Assembly: GCA_003342895.1 (NCBI GenBank)
Contig: PTFA01000011.1
Span: forward strand, 7,775,081-7,839,080
Source: Casuarius casuarius
Lineage: Eukaryota > Chordata > Aves > Casuariiformes > Casuariidae
Length of the DNA: 64,000 bases
Direction of reading: 5' to 3'
Of this stretch, positions 24,151-37,460 are shown piece by piece. A model generated the notes under the pieces. It was not told the origin of the DNA. It made no database searches and saw nothing but the letters and a program-made list of their open reading frames with translations. Position numbers and translations under genes: made by a program. The stretch's first letter is position 1. Every line of letters starts with the position of its first letter.

Positions 24151-27100
24151 TAAAGTAACTCTCTTCAGTTTAATGCATTTCAGTCTTTGAGGCTGAGATG
24201 GCACTAGATGTCACATTCAGCACCAGCAAGGGGTTATTAGTATGACTGACCCAGCAGTCTGCCAGTTCCCCACGCTTCTGATAATGGTGGGATCTTCTTT
24301 TTATCCTCTTACCTTCCCTCATTCTATTTCTCTTTTCAAATGTGTTATGTTACAACATCAGGTAAGAGAACTGCTGGGTCCAAAATCTCATGATCAGCAA
24401 AGACCAGATACAACCACCAGCCATCTAGGTATTTCGTATCTACATGGTACCTAAACTCCCTTGTGTTAGAGGCAAATGGAGAGGGGGTAAAAAAAATCTG
24501 ATCAGCCAGGAGGAAAAGAACATAATCAACTGAAGCCCTGAAACATGAGATTTTTAACTATACTTACTATCTTATAGTGTAACAAGAAAAGGTGTTAAAT
24601 ATTGAAGCTAATACGGAAAATCTGAACCAAGAAAAGATCCAGGGGATTCACAAATCACAGCCATGACCTTCCAGTTTCATTCTTCTAGGAAAATTCCAAG
24701 CCTTTTTCTTAAAGGCTCTGCCACCTTGTTCGGTGCATTCTTTCACTGTCTTTACTATCACATTCCAAGGCTGACTTGTAGCTAAGCATTGAATTGTTTC
24801 TCAGTTTTCCTTTAAATGTGAAGAACAGACTGGACTCCTTAAGACTTGCATTATAAGGTTTGAGTTGTAGCTTTAACTCATTTGCAGGATTCTTTGAGCT
24901 CTTTTCAGTGTGTATATCCTTTTTTCTTGAAAGTTTAGACTTAAGAAGTGGTTACAACATTGTTGTAGTGAAGCTGGATGGCTTGCTTTTGTTCTGAAAT
25001 CAAAGCATTAAGCCAAAGGCCCTGGAGAAACCATGTCTGTAACAATTGTTGTCAGAAGATTTGATAGGCAAGATAACCTTCCATCAAATTGTCTCAAGGA
25101 ACCTCAGTTAGTTTAGGTTTTAATTTCTTTTTGATTAGGATTCTGAATTGCATTACTGTATTTTTATTCAGAGCTGGATAGCTGTAAGGCTATCAGGCTA
25201 ATGTCTGTAAGAATTTGCTCTTTTAAAATCTTGGCACCACATTTAAACTTCTCTAAATCTTTGGAATTTCCCAATTTAACGCAATTTCCCAATGTAACAA
25301 AAAATTTTAGTGGTTCTCTCAGTTCTCACTATTGGAAAGAAGCTGCCCAGAATTTGAAATATTTAAGATTTGAAAATGTTAATTAGATTAGGTAAATGCT
25401 GTCTCATATACATGATTTTACTGTAACGCTATACTGTTACAGGAGGAAGGTACATAACTTCTCATTTCTTGTACAGGTATGAATTGTATACATATATTTA
25501 GGTATGTTTAGTATGTATCACAGCTTGTGATTGTTTTTCAGTCTCTATACACATATACAAGTTCCACACAGCAACAAGATATACTTGTAATTTTAATGCA
25601 ACTGTAAGATATTCCCTCAACTTCTCTTTTACAAGGTGTTACTTAAAGAAGGTATGTATTTCTAACTGTTACTGGAAATCCCCTGACTAAAATAAATATG
25701 TATGCCATTAAATCTTGTTCTCAACACATACTTTATACTGTCATAGGAAATGTACTACGTGTATGCTGCTTTGTGTCATTATTCACGCTCCAGCTTAGGG
25801 AGAAATTAAAATCAGACCAGTTTTAGTGCTTTTGTTGTGTTTTCTTTAAGCACAGAGTGCTTAAGTTAGGGCAAACTTTCAAAATGCACCCAGGTTGCAT
25901 TGGAAAGCTATAGGTACTTCCATTCCAAAGGTCCTTTGATTTTTAAAGACTAAGAGAAGTAGGTTTTAAGTAAATTAGGAATAAAAGGAACCTTGCAAGT
26001 TCAGTTACACAGCGAGACGGCAGCATTTTACTAAGAAAAGAGTAAAGGCGATGTTCAATACGTTTCTGTTGTGTTTTTTTTTTTTTAAACAGTTCAATAT
26101 ACTCTTTGAGTAGCTGAAGATGTTGGACAATGGTTTTGCTTTTGTAATTCTTTCTTGTGATGACTGAGTTTGTCTTTATATTTCAACAATCCTACTGGTA
26201 TTTCTGTGTCGAAATACTCACCGATTACTAGGTGAATAAAGTGTTAGCCAGATTTTTCAAGCTGAACAAAGGCAACAAGTGCCAGAAGGGGATAGGAACA
26301 CCCTATATGCACCCTCCTAAAAGGAAGAGTTGGTCAGCCTTTCACAGAGGTCACACCTATTTTAGCTACTGGACAATTCCTCAATATTGTCCCCTGCCAT
26401 TAGAGGGCAATTCTATGCAGGCATTACAAGGGAGTCAGCAACATGGCCGGGGCGCTAGCCTTGGTGCAAGGTGAAAGAGGGTCTCCAGAGCACAACCGAA
26501 GGCCTGGCATTGCTCCTGGGTGGTCCGAGGTCGTTGTCATTGGGCCCAGTTCTTCTGACCCTTGGGTGTTTCCAGTATCTCCATCTGTCTGTGAGACAAA
26601 TGACTTTCCTCCCCCACAAACAGCTCCACTGAGTTAAAGCATAGCCATTTTCCAAAGTCTTGTTTCCAACAGAAATTGCCTGTAATGGCTTGTTTCTAAT
26701 ACAAATTAATTTCTCTGTAAGACCTTAAAACTGAACTGCACAACACAAACTGTTTTGTTTTATGTTTTAAAATTAAATGCTTTGCTTTTGCTTTAAATTA
26801 AGAGAATGGTGAGAAAGATATTTCCTCAAGTAATTATGTATTGATGCAAATGGAGAAATTGCTGCTAAGGTGAACATCATCAGCAGCCACTTGCCAAGGG
26901 AAGGAAAAACGCTGTTTCCCCTCCTTTTGTATTTTAAAATGCTGATGCAGCAAGCAGGTGTCTAACGGTTTCAAAAGCATGAAATTCAAGCATTAAAATG
27001 CTGTCTGAATGCCATATTGGTTTGTCCCACTCATCTAACTATACCCAGGCTCCTGCAATCTTTCTTTCTTAAAGTTGATTTGCAAATAGAATTCAGAGAA

Positions 27101-29208
27101 CTCCATTAACTCTAGAATAATATACAGAGTAATGCACCAAGTGCTGTGTCAAGGCTGAAAAGGGGTACTCACATAGGCTCGAAACTTCATTTTTTCTTAT
27201 TTTGTTTTCTTTCTGCTACAACAAAGACATGGATCACTGCTTTCCTCTCTGTGTGATGGCCCCAGCATGCTCTCTGCCTTGTAGTTAATATCGTATCCAC
27301 CTTGGAAAATCGCTGGAGCATACTGTTGACCCATGGGAGTCAGGCAGGTGGTGGCTTATTAGTGTATTGCACGGGTTTGCAGTTTTTTCAAAGCTTGTTT
27401 ACTGAAGCATCAGTCGTGCAAATGCTACTCTCGTATTTATCACTTTAATTGTTAGGCTAGCCCTGCTAAAGATAAACAGAACCAAATGATGTAAATAAGC
27501 ATATTCATATACATCAACTTCCATTAGGTTATAAATGATCCACACAATAAGGACTTTCAGCAAGTTTTTTTTTTTTTTCGGAGGAACTTTGGTGATACTT
27601 TTAATGTTATTTCAACTGACTGAGCTCAAATTTATCCAATTAAATAAATCTCTATCGCTTGCAAACAAACCACAAAGAGGTCACATCTTTTGCACAGCTG
27701 TTTGTCTGTGGTTATTTGTGAATTGTTTGCATAAGTGTTTTTAGTTCTTTACATGGACTAAATCTGTAATCATTAGCTGTTGCTTCCAAACAGCCCAGAT
27801 GAGCCATGCTGTTTAGGTTCTGTTTCCTCATAGGAACGTAAAGCTTTACAAATCAAGATAGCATATACACAATAACAAATACTGAGTTAAAGAATGACTT
27901 CTTCCTCCAGTATACCTCTCCCCACCTTTACTCTTTCAAAATTTAGTAAACTTGCTAGAATGATATCTACAGAAGTTCAAAGTTAGGTTAACCTGAAAAC
28001 TGCCATATAGAAGAATGATACTTTTCTTCTATCACTGAAACTATAGAGAAATCTAAGTCAGGCCTATATCTCTTTTTCTTTTTCTTTTTTTTTCCTTCTC
28101 TCAAATGTGAAAGTCAAATGATACAGAAGTTTCTCAGCTCCTATCCCACAGCTGCCAAAAGCAATGCTTATTGTATGGAATAATAAACCTTAAAGCTGGG
28201 CTTCATGCAGTTGTGCTACTGCCTGTTGATGTTCTCTGGGCATAATTCAGGGCTGAAGGTTGTTACTCCCATGCAGAAAAATCAGAACCACAGAATTAAA
28301 GAGAATTGTGATACTCTTAATTCATGCTTAACAATGTGACCTCAGCTAACTGCGTATTCTGAATTAGACCAGACACCTAACTACATTTCCTGTAATGCTG
28401 ACTTCACTTAAACTGAGATATATCACTGCCCTTCTACTAAGCTATGCTCAGCAATGTGGATAGAAATCTTGTAACCTGCTCCCACCTCTTAATTTTCCCC
28501 TCAACTGTTAAAGACAAATGGGAGGAAAATAAAATCCCAAACCTTTCTGCACTCAACATTGATTTAGCCTTCTCAGGCAAAATAGACACAGAAGACAATT
28601 TTTCAATGCCCTCTATTGCTTCCCCCACCCCAGCTTTTGTTTTTTTCTGGGGTGATGTAAAAAAGAAAGAGATTGAGATAAACAAAACTGATTTTCTTCT
28701 GTTACTCACCCTCCAATGTCTGTTTTTGTGATGGAAGACAGTAAGAATTAGAGAACACAGCAATCACTTTTTATAAGCAAATATCTGAATACTTCTGCCC
28801 ATGCAAACAAATCCAGTGAGAGAGCAGAAGGTATACTTCCTGTAGTGTTTATTTTTGCAGTGCATCTCACTTACCTGAAGTGCTTAAGAATAGCAGCACA
28901 TGTATATTAATGCTGTACATCTTAGTGCATGGCACTTAATGCAGATAAGAAACTGAGGTAAAGAAAGTCTTTTGAAATAAAAAGTAAATAGGGTGGAAGA
29001 AAAACCTGGTTTTCTTTTCAGAAGTGTCAGATACTCATTTTATCTCATCTCGATTTAGATGGAAGAAGCCAAAGGTTTTAAAAAAACAATTGAAATTATA
29101 CTTTATCCAGCATTAGCTAGTAGGCAGTTCTGGTTATTGCCAAATAAGAGAGAGGGAAATCTGGTCCTTTTATATTTTAAAATTTAAATAACATAGGTAC
29201 ATAAAGAA
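24151..29208. other. Unique non-coding sequence with one GC-richer patch
   Basis: No gene is recognised. Positions 26380-26640 are GC-richer than their surroundings and contain a 64-codon plus-strand frame (26443-26637) and a weak CTCF-like match at 26397-26410, but there is no splice-site pair or known domain. The AT-rich stretch 27410-27540 has a texture seen in conserved non-coding elements, which is only an impression. A faint MIR-like phrase lies near 28940. Confidence 0.6.
28915..28972 (+). mobile_element. Possible MIR-like 3' fragment
   Basis: The string 'GCAGATAAGAAACTGAGGTA' followed by AAGAAAG resembles the MIR segment 'acagatgaggaaactgaggcacagag'. The match covers only about 30 bases and has no clear flanking block, so it is offered as a candidate only. 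Confidence 0.22.
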
Positions 29209-29270
29209 ATGTGTATATGTATATATGGATAAGTGTGTGTGTGTGTATGTAAACACACACATCGATAGTG
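29209..29270. repeat. TA/TG microsatellite with a GT/AC hairpin
   Basis: Alternating TATATG sequence leads into a (GT)7 run at 29233-29246, a short spacer ATGTAA, and (AC)4 at about 29253-29260. The GT and AC runs can pair as a hairpin. The tract lies just upstream of a CR1 3' fragment. Confidence 0.85.
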
Positions 29271-29299
29271 TTTTTAAAAAAATCTTTCTTTGGCAAGGA

Positions 29300-29424
29300 G
29301 GGCCGGGGATGAGTTACTGGCCTGGAAACCTTAGAGAGACCTAGTTAGAGTAGCCCGAAACTGAGCTGAGGGGGTTGGACCAGACAATTTTCAGAGGTCC
29401 CTTGCAACCCCAGCTATCCTATGG
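29300..29424 (+). mobile_element. CR1 LINE 3' end
   Basis: The CR1 3' untranslated region is recognisable from 'CTGAGGGGGTTGGACCAGA' through 'AATTTTCAGAGGTCCCTTG', 'CAACCCCAGCTATCCTATGG'. The upstream part, with 'TTACTGGCCTGGAAACC' and 'GAGAGACCTAGTTAGAGTAG', is more diverged, so the 5' limit is approximate. It is a short 5'-truncated dead copy in sense orientation. Confidence 0.8.
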
Positions 29425-32234
29425 ATTGAGCTAGCTATTAAACAAGCTAGACAGACAGGAATCTAGTGCTCAAATTTATTCCTTGGCTTTGTTTTTTAAG
29501 CACTGTAAATTTATTCTCAGTGTCCAAGACATTTGAAATCTGCTATGACATTCAGGTCTTGATTTTAGTAGTACGGGAGGAGGTAATATGCAGGTACAGT
29601 AACTGACCTGTTTGCTAGCGCTGCAAGATGGAAGCCTAAGAAGGCTGGGCTTTACAGCATTTATTATTATCAGTACACCATTGACTGAAACAAATGATCT
29701 TTCTTTAGATATGCTTATGAATAAATTTGATTATTAAGGGCAAGTACAAAATCATGGAAGATAATTGCTTCATACACTGATCTTTGAAACCTATTTAGAA
29801 GTTGACCGAAACTTAATTCAGAAATCATCCCTTTTCAGTCACCATCCAGCCTGGGAATAAAGGCTATGTCTGTATTAGCAGATGTGATTCCATTCCTATA
29901 TTGGATCAAAATTTGTCTACTCACCAGCATCTTTATCACCATCAGTCTTTATCCTATTCCTTGATTTCTGTGGAGAAGAAGCTATGATTTACCTCCAGTC
30001 AGATATACTTCAACAAACGCCTGTTTGGGATGATGGGGGGACCTGAACTCCCTACAACACTTCAGTGCATCCCAATGGGTAGACTGATGCAGCCTGAGAT
30101 GACCAGACAAAACTGTCAGGTTTGGCCTACAGAAAGAAATAATCAATCTCATTATTTCAGATGTTCAATTTGATGCTGAAAGTATTTTCCTCAGTTACTT
30201 TCCTGGATATCTGAGCTCAAAACTCATGTTCTAAAGCTCCAGCTGGCATGATGACAGGATGGATGCTAATGATATAACCCATATACGCAAAGCAAATAAT
30301 GTGAGTGAATAATATCATACTTGGCTTTAAAACAAATATTTTTCTGGCCTTTTCTCTCTTTCTCTCTGTCTGTCTGTCTCTTTATTTTTTTAATTCCCAG
30401 GGAGCTTTGTCATCAGCCAGCCAACCTAAACAAATCAAAGCCTGTATAGCTTTTCTTGCGACCACAATAAATGACCTGTTTCAATTACTTTTTTCCCTTT
30501 TCTAAAAGCCTCAGCATGAAGGATGACAAATCATCTCAAATAATAATAATAAAAATAAATAAATAAAGCACTCATAGTTTATTGCTGTATTTTCTGGGCT
30601 TGAAACAGATACCAGAATGAAGTCTGCTCAATGATGCATAAAGGTCTTAGGCTGCAAGTATGAATAATACCCTCAAGCAGTGATATCAAAGCACCCTACT
30701 AGGTGTTTTCCAAAACAAGCAAAACATCTTTGCTCTAATCTTCGAGCAATTTAAACAACATTTAAGTGGGTTATTTGTTGCCACACTTATGCTAAGAATA
30801 TGTCAGAAAATAAATATTTACCAGTGTTAGACAGGTCATTGTTGTTTCTAGAAATATATTGTAAATTCATAAAACAGCAATTCAGAGCAGTGGTTATAGG
30901 ACTCACATTTACCACAGGATAAGAGCACATCTGAGGCAGTTAGTGTGGCATAGATGAGGTGCAGCAGCTTGTTATTCTATGATAAGATATATTTTCATCC
31001 TTCCCTTAGCACCTTCTCAATAAGTGAATTGAAGACTGTTTTGATTTTTAAATCCTCGTCACAGGGAAAAGAAAGCTTTCTTGCTTTTAGATAAATGTAA
31101 ATTTTGTTTTATTGCATTTCCAGTGTAGACAGATCCTCTTAAGTTCTTTTCAAGCCAGTGAACATTTGCATTGTCCAAGATGATTCTTTCCTATTGTTCA
31201 GCAAACTAGCATGCTATGTGAATCCATCCTGCTCAAAAACCAGGAGGCATGATATAAACAAGCTTAGCTTTGGTTCTGAAAAAAGATATTGGATCAAAAT
31301 ACAGAATGCCTTTTATGTAGCATGGTCGTTCAGCTCTATAAACTGTAAAATTGTGCTTCCAGATATGAGTCCCTCTTCAAAAATAAAACAACTGTTAAAT
31401 TTTTTACTTCCTGTTTTTACAAGACTTCTTTCTGACGATAAAATTAATGTAAATAGATGTCAGGTATTTGAGTCTAATTCTTAAACAATTCTTCAACAGA
31501 AAGAATATCTGGAAGAGAAGAACTTGCCATTATCAGCCTGCTAGTTTGAACATTGTTGATTATTCCTTTCCTGATTAATTCAGGAAAAACGTCACTACTG
31601 GTTACGATGTTGGTCAGAAGAGATTCAAGTTTCATTGCTCTTCTGAATGAAGAGCTAACTGCCCTTTGTTCCAGCTTTTAATTTAAGAGAAAAATAAAAC
31701 TCAACAGCCAAAGCAATTTTTATTTGCAGGGAAACAAAACTGAAAGTGATTTTTATTGCTGACTGGCACTTCTCTCTCACTTAAAAGAAAAAGGAGAAAG
31801 ACCATTTGGAACTCTAATCATGTGCGTGAGTATGGCCAAGAAAGAGGCAGATTTTTCCCCTCTCTTCTCACTCCTTTCGCACCTCCCCTCTCGTTTTTCT
31901 TGGGGAAGAGAAGGAGGATTTATCTGAGGCAGGGAGAGGGAAGAATTCTATAATGTCTGAGCAAGCTCTAATTATGTATATTAATTCCTTATCACCCCAT
32001 TCGTTCTCCAGCTGGACTGATATATAGAAAAAGAGACAGAAGCTGAAGGAAAGGCATAATATCTATCTTTAGCTGCAGTTTGAGGAGATCTGTTCATGGG
32101 GAATGTGTTTTTAAGATCTATTCCCATTCCTGAAGTGTGCCTGCTAATTAAAAGGCATATCTCTTTGAGTGTGGAATCAAGATAAGTGTGGTCTCAAAGG
32201 GTATTTTGGGGAATAAATGCCTTTGTTGTTTTCT

Positions 32235-32237
<3 letters not shown>

Positions 32238-32265
<28 letters not shown>
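32238..32265. repeat. T28 homopolymer
   Basis: There are 28 consecutive T on the plus strand. This could be a poly(A) tail of a minus-strand retroposed copy lying to the right, but I see no gene-like or SINE-like body and no clear target-site duplication next to it, so a simple homopolymer is the cautious reading. Confidence 0.9.
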
Positions 32266-33194
32266 CTAAAACATGTTATTTCCCCTCTAAACAAGCAGTT
32301 TATTGCCCATGCAAAACTGAACACTCTGGTTTGCCTTGCCACATACACTGTGAGAAGCCATGATACGGCCTGTTGTAACCACTCTTGGAAGGTAGTCATG
32401 AGGCCTGTTGAGCTGAAGAGATGTTATGAGCTGCGAAGAGAAAAGAAATAAATCTAGGAAGTCCTAACGTTTGTGCATCTTTCATGAAGTTTGTAGGGTT
32501 TGTTTTTATATGGCTCCTGTTCACTGAAAAACACCTAATAATGGTTTGTTAATTGGCCAGAGAGATGGAGTTTGAATTTTCAGTAGCCAGTAACTTCAGT
32601 TTTCTTAGGCAAGCTTTCAAAGTGGCATACTGCAGGCAATAATATATGTAATATGCTAGAATAATAAATTGTTTTTAGGTTTGTACTGATAAATGGAAGT
32701 GGAAGAGCATCTTGAACACCACTAGTTATGCTTCAGAGAGAATGTATCGGTGACTAAGAGTTTGTTGTAAGTATTAGTCATTAGCATGCTAAGGGCAATA
32801 TGCTCAAAAGGCAGAGTCTCCAGACTAGATGTCTAGATTGTTTTTTTCCCCATGCTCTTGCAAGTCAGATTTGGGGCTATTTGGGGGACAGGATTATACA
32901 ACAGTAAAGTATCAGCCAGGGGCGATAGAAATCTTCAGGGGCTAAAAATCAAAGGTAGACATTGAAGAGTTAATCTGGAGATTTGTTTTTATACTCAGTT
33001 TACTCGAATAATGTGTTTGTTGTGACACAAACTTATTCTCTACCCGTGACACCTTGATATCCAAATATCATGTCTTTTCCATGAGCTCCTCCAACACCAG
33101 CTCTCTAGCATAGGAAGGCTTGCACAGCCTTGCTGTGGGCACTGTTACATGTGGTGCTTGTAAAACAGGACCTGCAAAACCCAAGGTACAGCCC

Positions 33195-33269
33195 TAATTG
33201 CAGCTGGGTTAAATGAATGAATTTTAAAAGTAATTGCAGCTGGGTTAAATGAATGAATTTTAAAAGTAA
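33195..33269. repeat. Perfect 36-bp tandem duplication
   Basis: The unit starts 'TAATTGCAGCTGGGTTAAAT' and ends 'TTTTAAAAG'. Copy 1 is 33195-33230 and copy 2 is 33231-33266, with no mismatch, and the first three bases of a third copy follow. Zero divergence suggests a young, possibly still variable, duplication, or an assembly artefact. Confidence 0.97.
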
Positions 33270-36200
33270 GGACTTTGCATTATTAATTTATGAACTACAT
33301 TACTTGTTCGTTGGCTGTTACTGTCTCTAGAACAGTACACTACTAAGATATTTCCTCTTTTAACTGCTAGAGATGTTACTTTAACAGTTCTTTCAGTCAT
33401 GCGAAATAATCAGTTTCAGTTTTCCCCACTATGCACTTGAAATAAATATTTGGAAAGTACTGGAAATACCTTTCAAACTGCAGGGGTTTTTTTTGTTTTG
33501 TTTTTTTTGAATGGAAGAAACTTCTAAAGTATAACCACAGAATAAATATATTAGGAAAGCTACTCTTAAAAATGACCATTAACAATTAAATTCTACTTAA
33601 ACTAGGTTTGTAATTCAGGCTGATGAGCTAGGTATCTATGGCTCTGGTAGGAGCAGTATTCCCAGGTCATAAGCTTGTAGCAAACAGCACTGATTCAGGT
33701 TTGAGGCAACATCAACATTCATCATGGGTGCAGCAGGAGGAAATAAATATCTATAATGGTACTGTCAAGAAAGAATTACCAGCTTTCTTGAAACGAATAA
33801 TGTCATTATAGCAAGATCCCAACTTTACTAAATAGAGAAGAGCTATTGTAAACATCTGAGTGTGTTTCAGTTTGTGACTGCTATGTTAAATTTTAAAATG
33901 TATCAGCCTTTTTGTATGTATGCAATAACTCTAACCATTAAACGGTGGCAATCACTGATGTTGCTCACCAAATAGTAACACTTTTATTTTTTTCCTGATG
34001 CTTTAACCTTTTTCTTCCTTTCTCTGTCTTTCCAGCTCTCTAGCCTTCCTGATGGCCAATTTAGTAGTTCAGTCTCTTGAGGAGTGAATGATTTGAAACT
34101 GCTGTTATTTCTCTCCCTGGTGTGCTTGACAGGTATAAAGCTATTCTTGTTCTCATCTTTGAAAGACAATGGGGGAGGGATTTAGCAGTCATTATTATGC
34201 ACATTAGCTCCTTTGCTACCATAGAGTGGAGCAAGCTCTTGGCACTGAGGTTTGTTTGTTTATTTATTTATTTTCCTGGTGTGTTTGAATAGGTGTTGTG
34301 GGATTGTGTTGTTTTTTGTTTTCTCCTGCTTAGGGATAAGCAGATTTTTGCCTTTCCTCTTTTTGTGTATTAACTGAGGAGTAGCACAGTTTCACAAGTC
34401 TCTTTTTGGGTGTTCCTCTCTCCTGCTGTGGTTGGCAGATAACTGCAGACTGGGAGACAGAGTCAGCCGGCATAATAATAATAATGGGCATACAGGAAAC
34501 CCAGCAAACAATGTAATTGTTCACCTGACAGTGATGCAGTCTGGAGGGAGAGAAAATGAGCTACCACGAAAGCAGCTGTGGTGACCAAGGAAAGAAATAA
34601 AAATAGGCTATGGGAATATCCTTGGACAAACAGCTTGATTTTTATATCTCTTTAAAGCCAGTCTTTGCTCACATGCTGCGTCTTTGTCTTCATGTAGTAT
34701 CCCTTGAAGTCTGTCTTCTGTTTGCCTTCCCATTTTCACAAGCACCAGTGCACAGTGTTCCAAAAAATACAGTTTTTCAGGTAGGGATAAAAAAAGACAT
34801 TTTCCTACCAACATTCTCCTGCTATCGAAGTCTTTTGTCTCTGAAGTGACTTGCATGGAGTTCAGGAGAAGCTGGATGCAACTCTGTCTTAGGCTTTCTA
34901 GCTCTAGTTGGCCTACAAGGTAAAGGGCACACTGAAATTTAAACTTGATTAAGTAGCTAATCTGAATAATCAGAGGGACTCAAGAGTTTGACAATATATA
35001 GGTGACTAGAATATCTCCTCTTACATCCGATGCACAGAACTCTGTATGAGAGAATACTCATGCTTCAGGCCATAAACCACTTTTCATCATATGATTAGGA
35101 AGAAATCTGACACCATGCAGAATTATTAGACTTTTATTTTTTTCTACTGTGTGGTTTCTTCTGTCTTCCACTAAAATATTAGATAGTAGCCATGTTCAGA
35201 AACATGCATTGGTAGATGTAATACTTTGATTCTCAGGCTCCTAGGTTTCCTTCCAAATTAGGATCGGATGTGTGTTTTTTGTGGGTTTGTAGAAGTTTTT
35301 GTAGTGGACTCTGTCTGCATCAGCAGCCACTGTGCTGGCTGAGCAGAGCCTTCTGCTCTGGAGAGTTAAAACTCTGCTGCCATCTCCATGAGCGTCTGTT
35401 GAGGATAATCAAACATGTAAACCCAGTCATGTGTGCAACTTACAAGAAACCAACGTATATGTCAAAATATACATTTCTGTAGTTATTTTTACAGGCATGC
35501 CGAAGCAATATATGGATGTGAAATAAATTGGTGCATAAACTATTATGGTGAATTCTTCCCCCACTCATGAAATACAGCCCTGTTCTGATAAGAAACCAGA
35601 TCGCCTACAAACACCATGCTGTGGTTTAGGAAGGAGAGCAAAACAGGCCATATCCCAGTGGGAGCAGACCGTATAGCTTGCAACTTCCATGGTCTCTAGG
35701 GATACTCGATATCAAAAGCCTCGCTTCTGCCTTTCTAAACAGCTGCAATGCTCTTGTATTCCTAGATTGAATAGCATCATCTTCTGAGACCAGAACTGTT
35801 GAATCCATGAAAAGCTGCAACAAACTGTACCTATTCAAAGCTGGTACACTTCAAACTACTTCAAAGTGCCCTTCTTCAAAACAAAAATGCTGTAACAGTT
35901 CAGAAGCCTCATTCAAATATCACATACTTACTTTCTGCTCTTCTCTGAAAACATAAGAATGCTCCATAATATCCAAGACTTGTCTGTAAGGAAGGATTAA
36001 AACAGCAACTACTTACTATGTTATGATTAATTTAGTATATTAACATCTTGGTATCCCTTGATTCCTACACGTATAATTACAAAGTGTAATCGTGCACATT
36101 GGATTACAATCTAAGCTTTTAGGACAAAACTAATTTTTAATTACTACCAGTTTAACAAAATATTTTCATATAAATTAGGGACTAGAATTGCAAAAGGCTC

Positions 36201-36385
36201 TTTGCTGCCTAAACCAATCCCCATTAAAAAGCCTTGAAGAAGCATTTATGTACTGTAGAAAATTTGTCTGTGCTGAAATGTTATGAGAGACAGATATAGG
36301 TCATACCAGGTATGGTTCTTTGCAAGCCCAGGTAAAAGGGAGAAATGCTTATTTCCTGGCCTAGCTGAGACATATATTTAAAAAA

Positions 36386-36462
36386 GTGTGTATATATGTA
36401 GGTGTGCATGTGTATCTTTGTGTGTGTGTTACATATATTTTTTATATATATATACATATACT
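36386..36462. repeat. TG/TA microsatellite, interrupted
   Basis: Alternating GTGTGTATATATG is followed by GTGTGCATGTGTATC, a (TG)n run and (TA)n runs ending near ATACATATAC. It is an imperfect compound dinucleotide repeat with no other content. Confidence 0.9.
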
Positions 36463-37193
36463 TAAAATATGCCTTTGCTTTCTGTACAGTTCTGTAATTG
36501 GGACCAATTTCCCAATCTTCCAAAATATCGTTAGAGAAACTATTGACATGCAGTCAGAATTTTCCTTCTCAGACATTATCCAAAATGGACCATGATGGTT
36601 AGTTCTGTAAGTGCGTACTGTAATGGTGCATTTTCTGTCATAACTCTTTCCCATCTTTCTTTTGCCTTATCAGCTCAGCTGCGATGTAGCTTTAATATAG
36701 TTATAAGACTTCCAGGTCAAACCTGGTCTTATATGAGAGCATAATCAGGCTTATTTAAACCTGACTTTATCCCACTACGTAGACATATTGCAAGGGAAAT
36801 TATAATGAGAATTAAGCTCTGACAAATGTAAACTGTCCTGACATGTCTGCAAGAGAGGTTTTCTTGCATGTTACTCAGTCAAATTGCAAATAGTGCTTTT
36901 ATAGATCATTACAGTCTCCAAAGATACCTTTAGGGGAAATGATAGGCTTAATTCAAGAAAGCCCAAGGGCAAAGGTGTGTGGCAAAATGCTTTAAACCAG
37001 CAGCAAAAGCAGTACATTGCCTGACTTCCATCAAAATTTATCAGGAGTTCAGCATCTGCTTCTTTTGGAAATCTTCCTCTTGCAACTAAATATGGCATTG
37101 CAGAAAGGCTGAGAAAAGGGGAAAAAAACCACAAAAATCTAAATTTATTTTTAAAAGTCCATAAATGAAAATGTTTTTGAAAAGGAGCCTTTC

Positions 37194-37460
37194 ATGGTCT
37201 GTTTCCTGCCTCCTTTTGGTGATGGGATGAATGCAGCCAGTGGGCAGGCGTGGAGGCAGCGCCTTCCTGAAGCCTGTGCTGGAGCTGGCCGGGAGCGGCA
37301 GGGAAGGCAGCTGGCTGCCCACTGCGTTGCTGTTGGGGCTCGCTGCACTGGGCAAGGGGCTTTCCTTCACCTCCTGCTCCTCCAGAGAATTAGAGAAACC
37401 AGCGCCTCCATCACGGTGCAGGAGAGCGAGGCAGCCTCTGTGTTTTATACAAAAGCTGAT
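37194..37460. other. GC-richer patch, open in several frames
   Basis: About 270 bases are clearly GC-richer than the flanks and carry several CpG sites. Frames on both strands stay open through it (for example 37194-37514 and 37231-37476 plus, 37086-37370 minus), which is expected where AT-rich stop codons are rare. No protein domain is recognised. It could be a small regulatory island, an exon of an unknown gene, or an unrecognised old repeat. Confidence 0.45.

Larger units (their letters stand above)
29425..37193. other. Unique AT-rich non-coding sequence with simple repeats
   Basis: No gene is recognised. An (AAT)n/(AAAT)n tract lies at 30538-30568. A block of purine and pyrimidine runs lies at 31785-31945, where 'CCCCTCTCTTCTC' and 'GGGGAAGAGAAGGAGG' partly mirror and complement each other. 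The T28 tract, 36-bp tandem duplication and TA/TG microsatellite are listed separately. A 108-codon frame at 31158-31484 has no recognisable domain. Confidence 0.65.

Noticed and set aside
32238..32265. T28 tract as the tail of a retroposed gene copy
   Set aside because: No coding-like body and no target-site duplication were found next to it.
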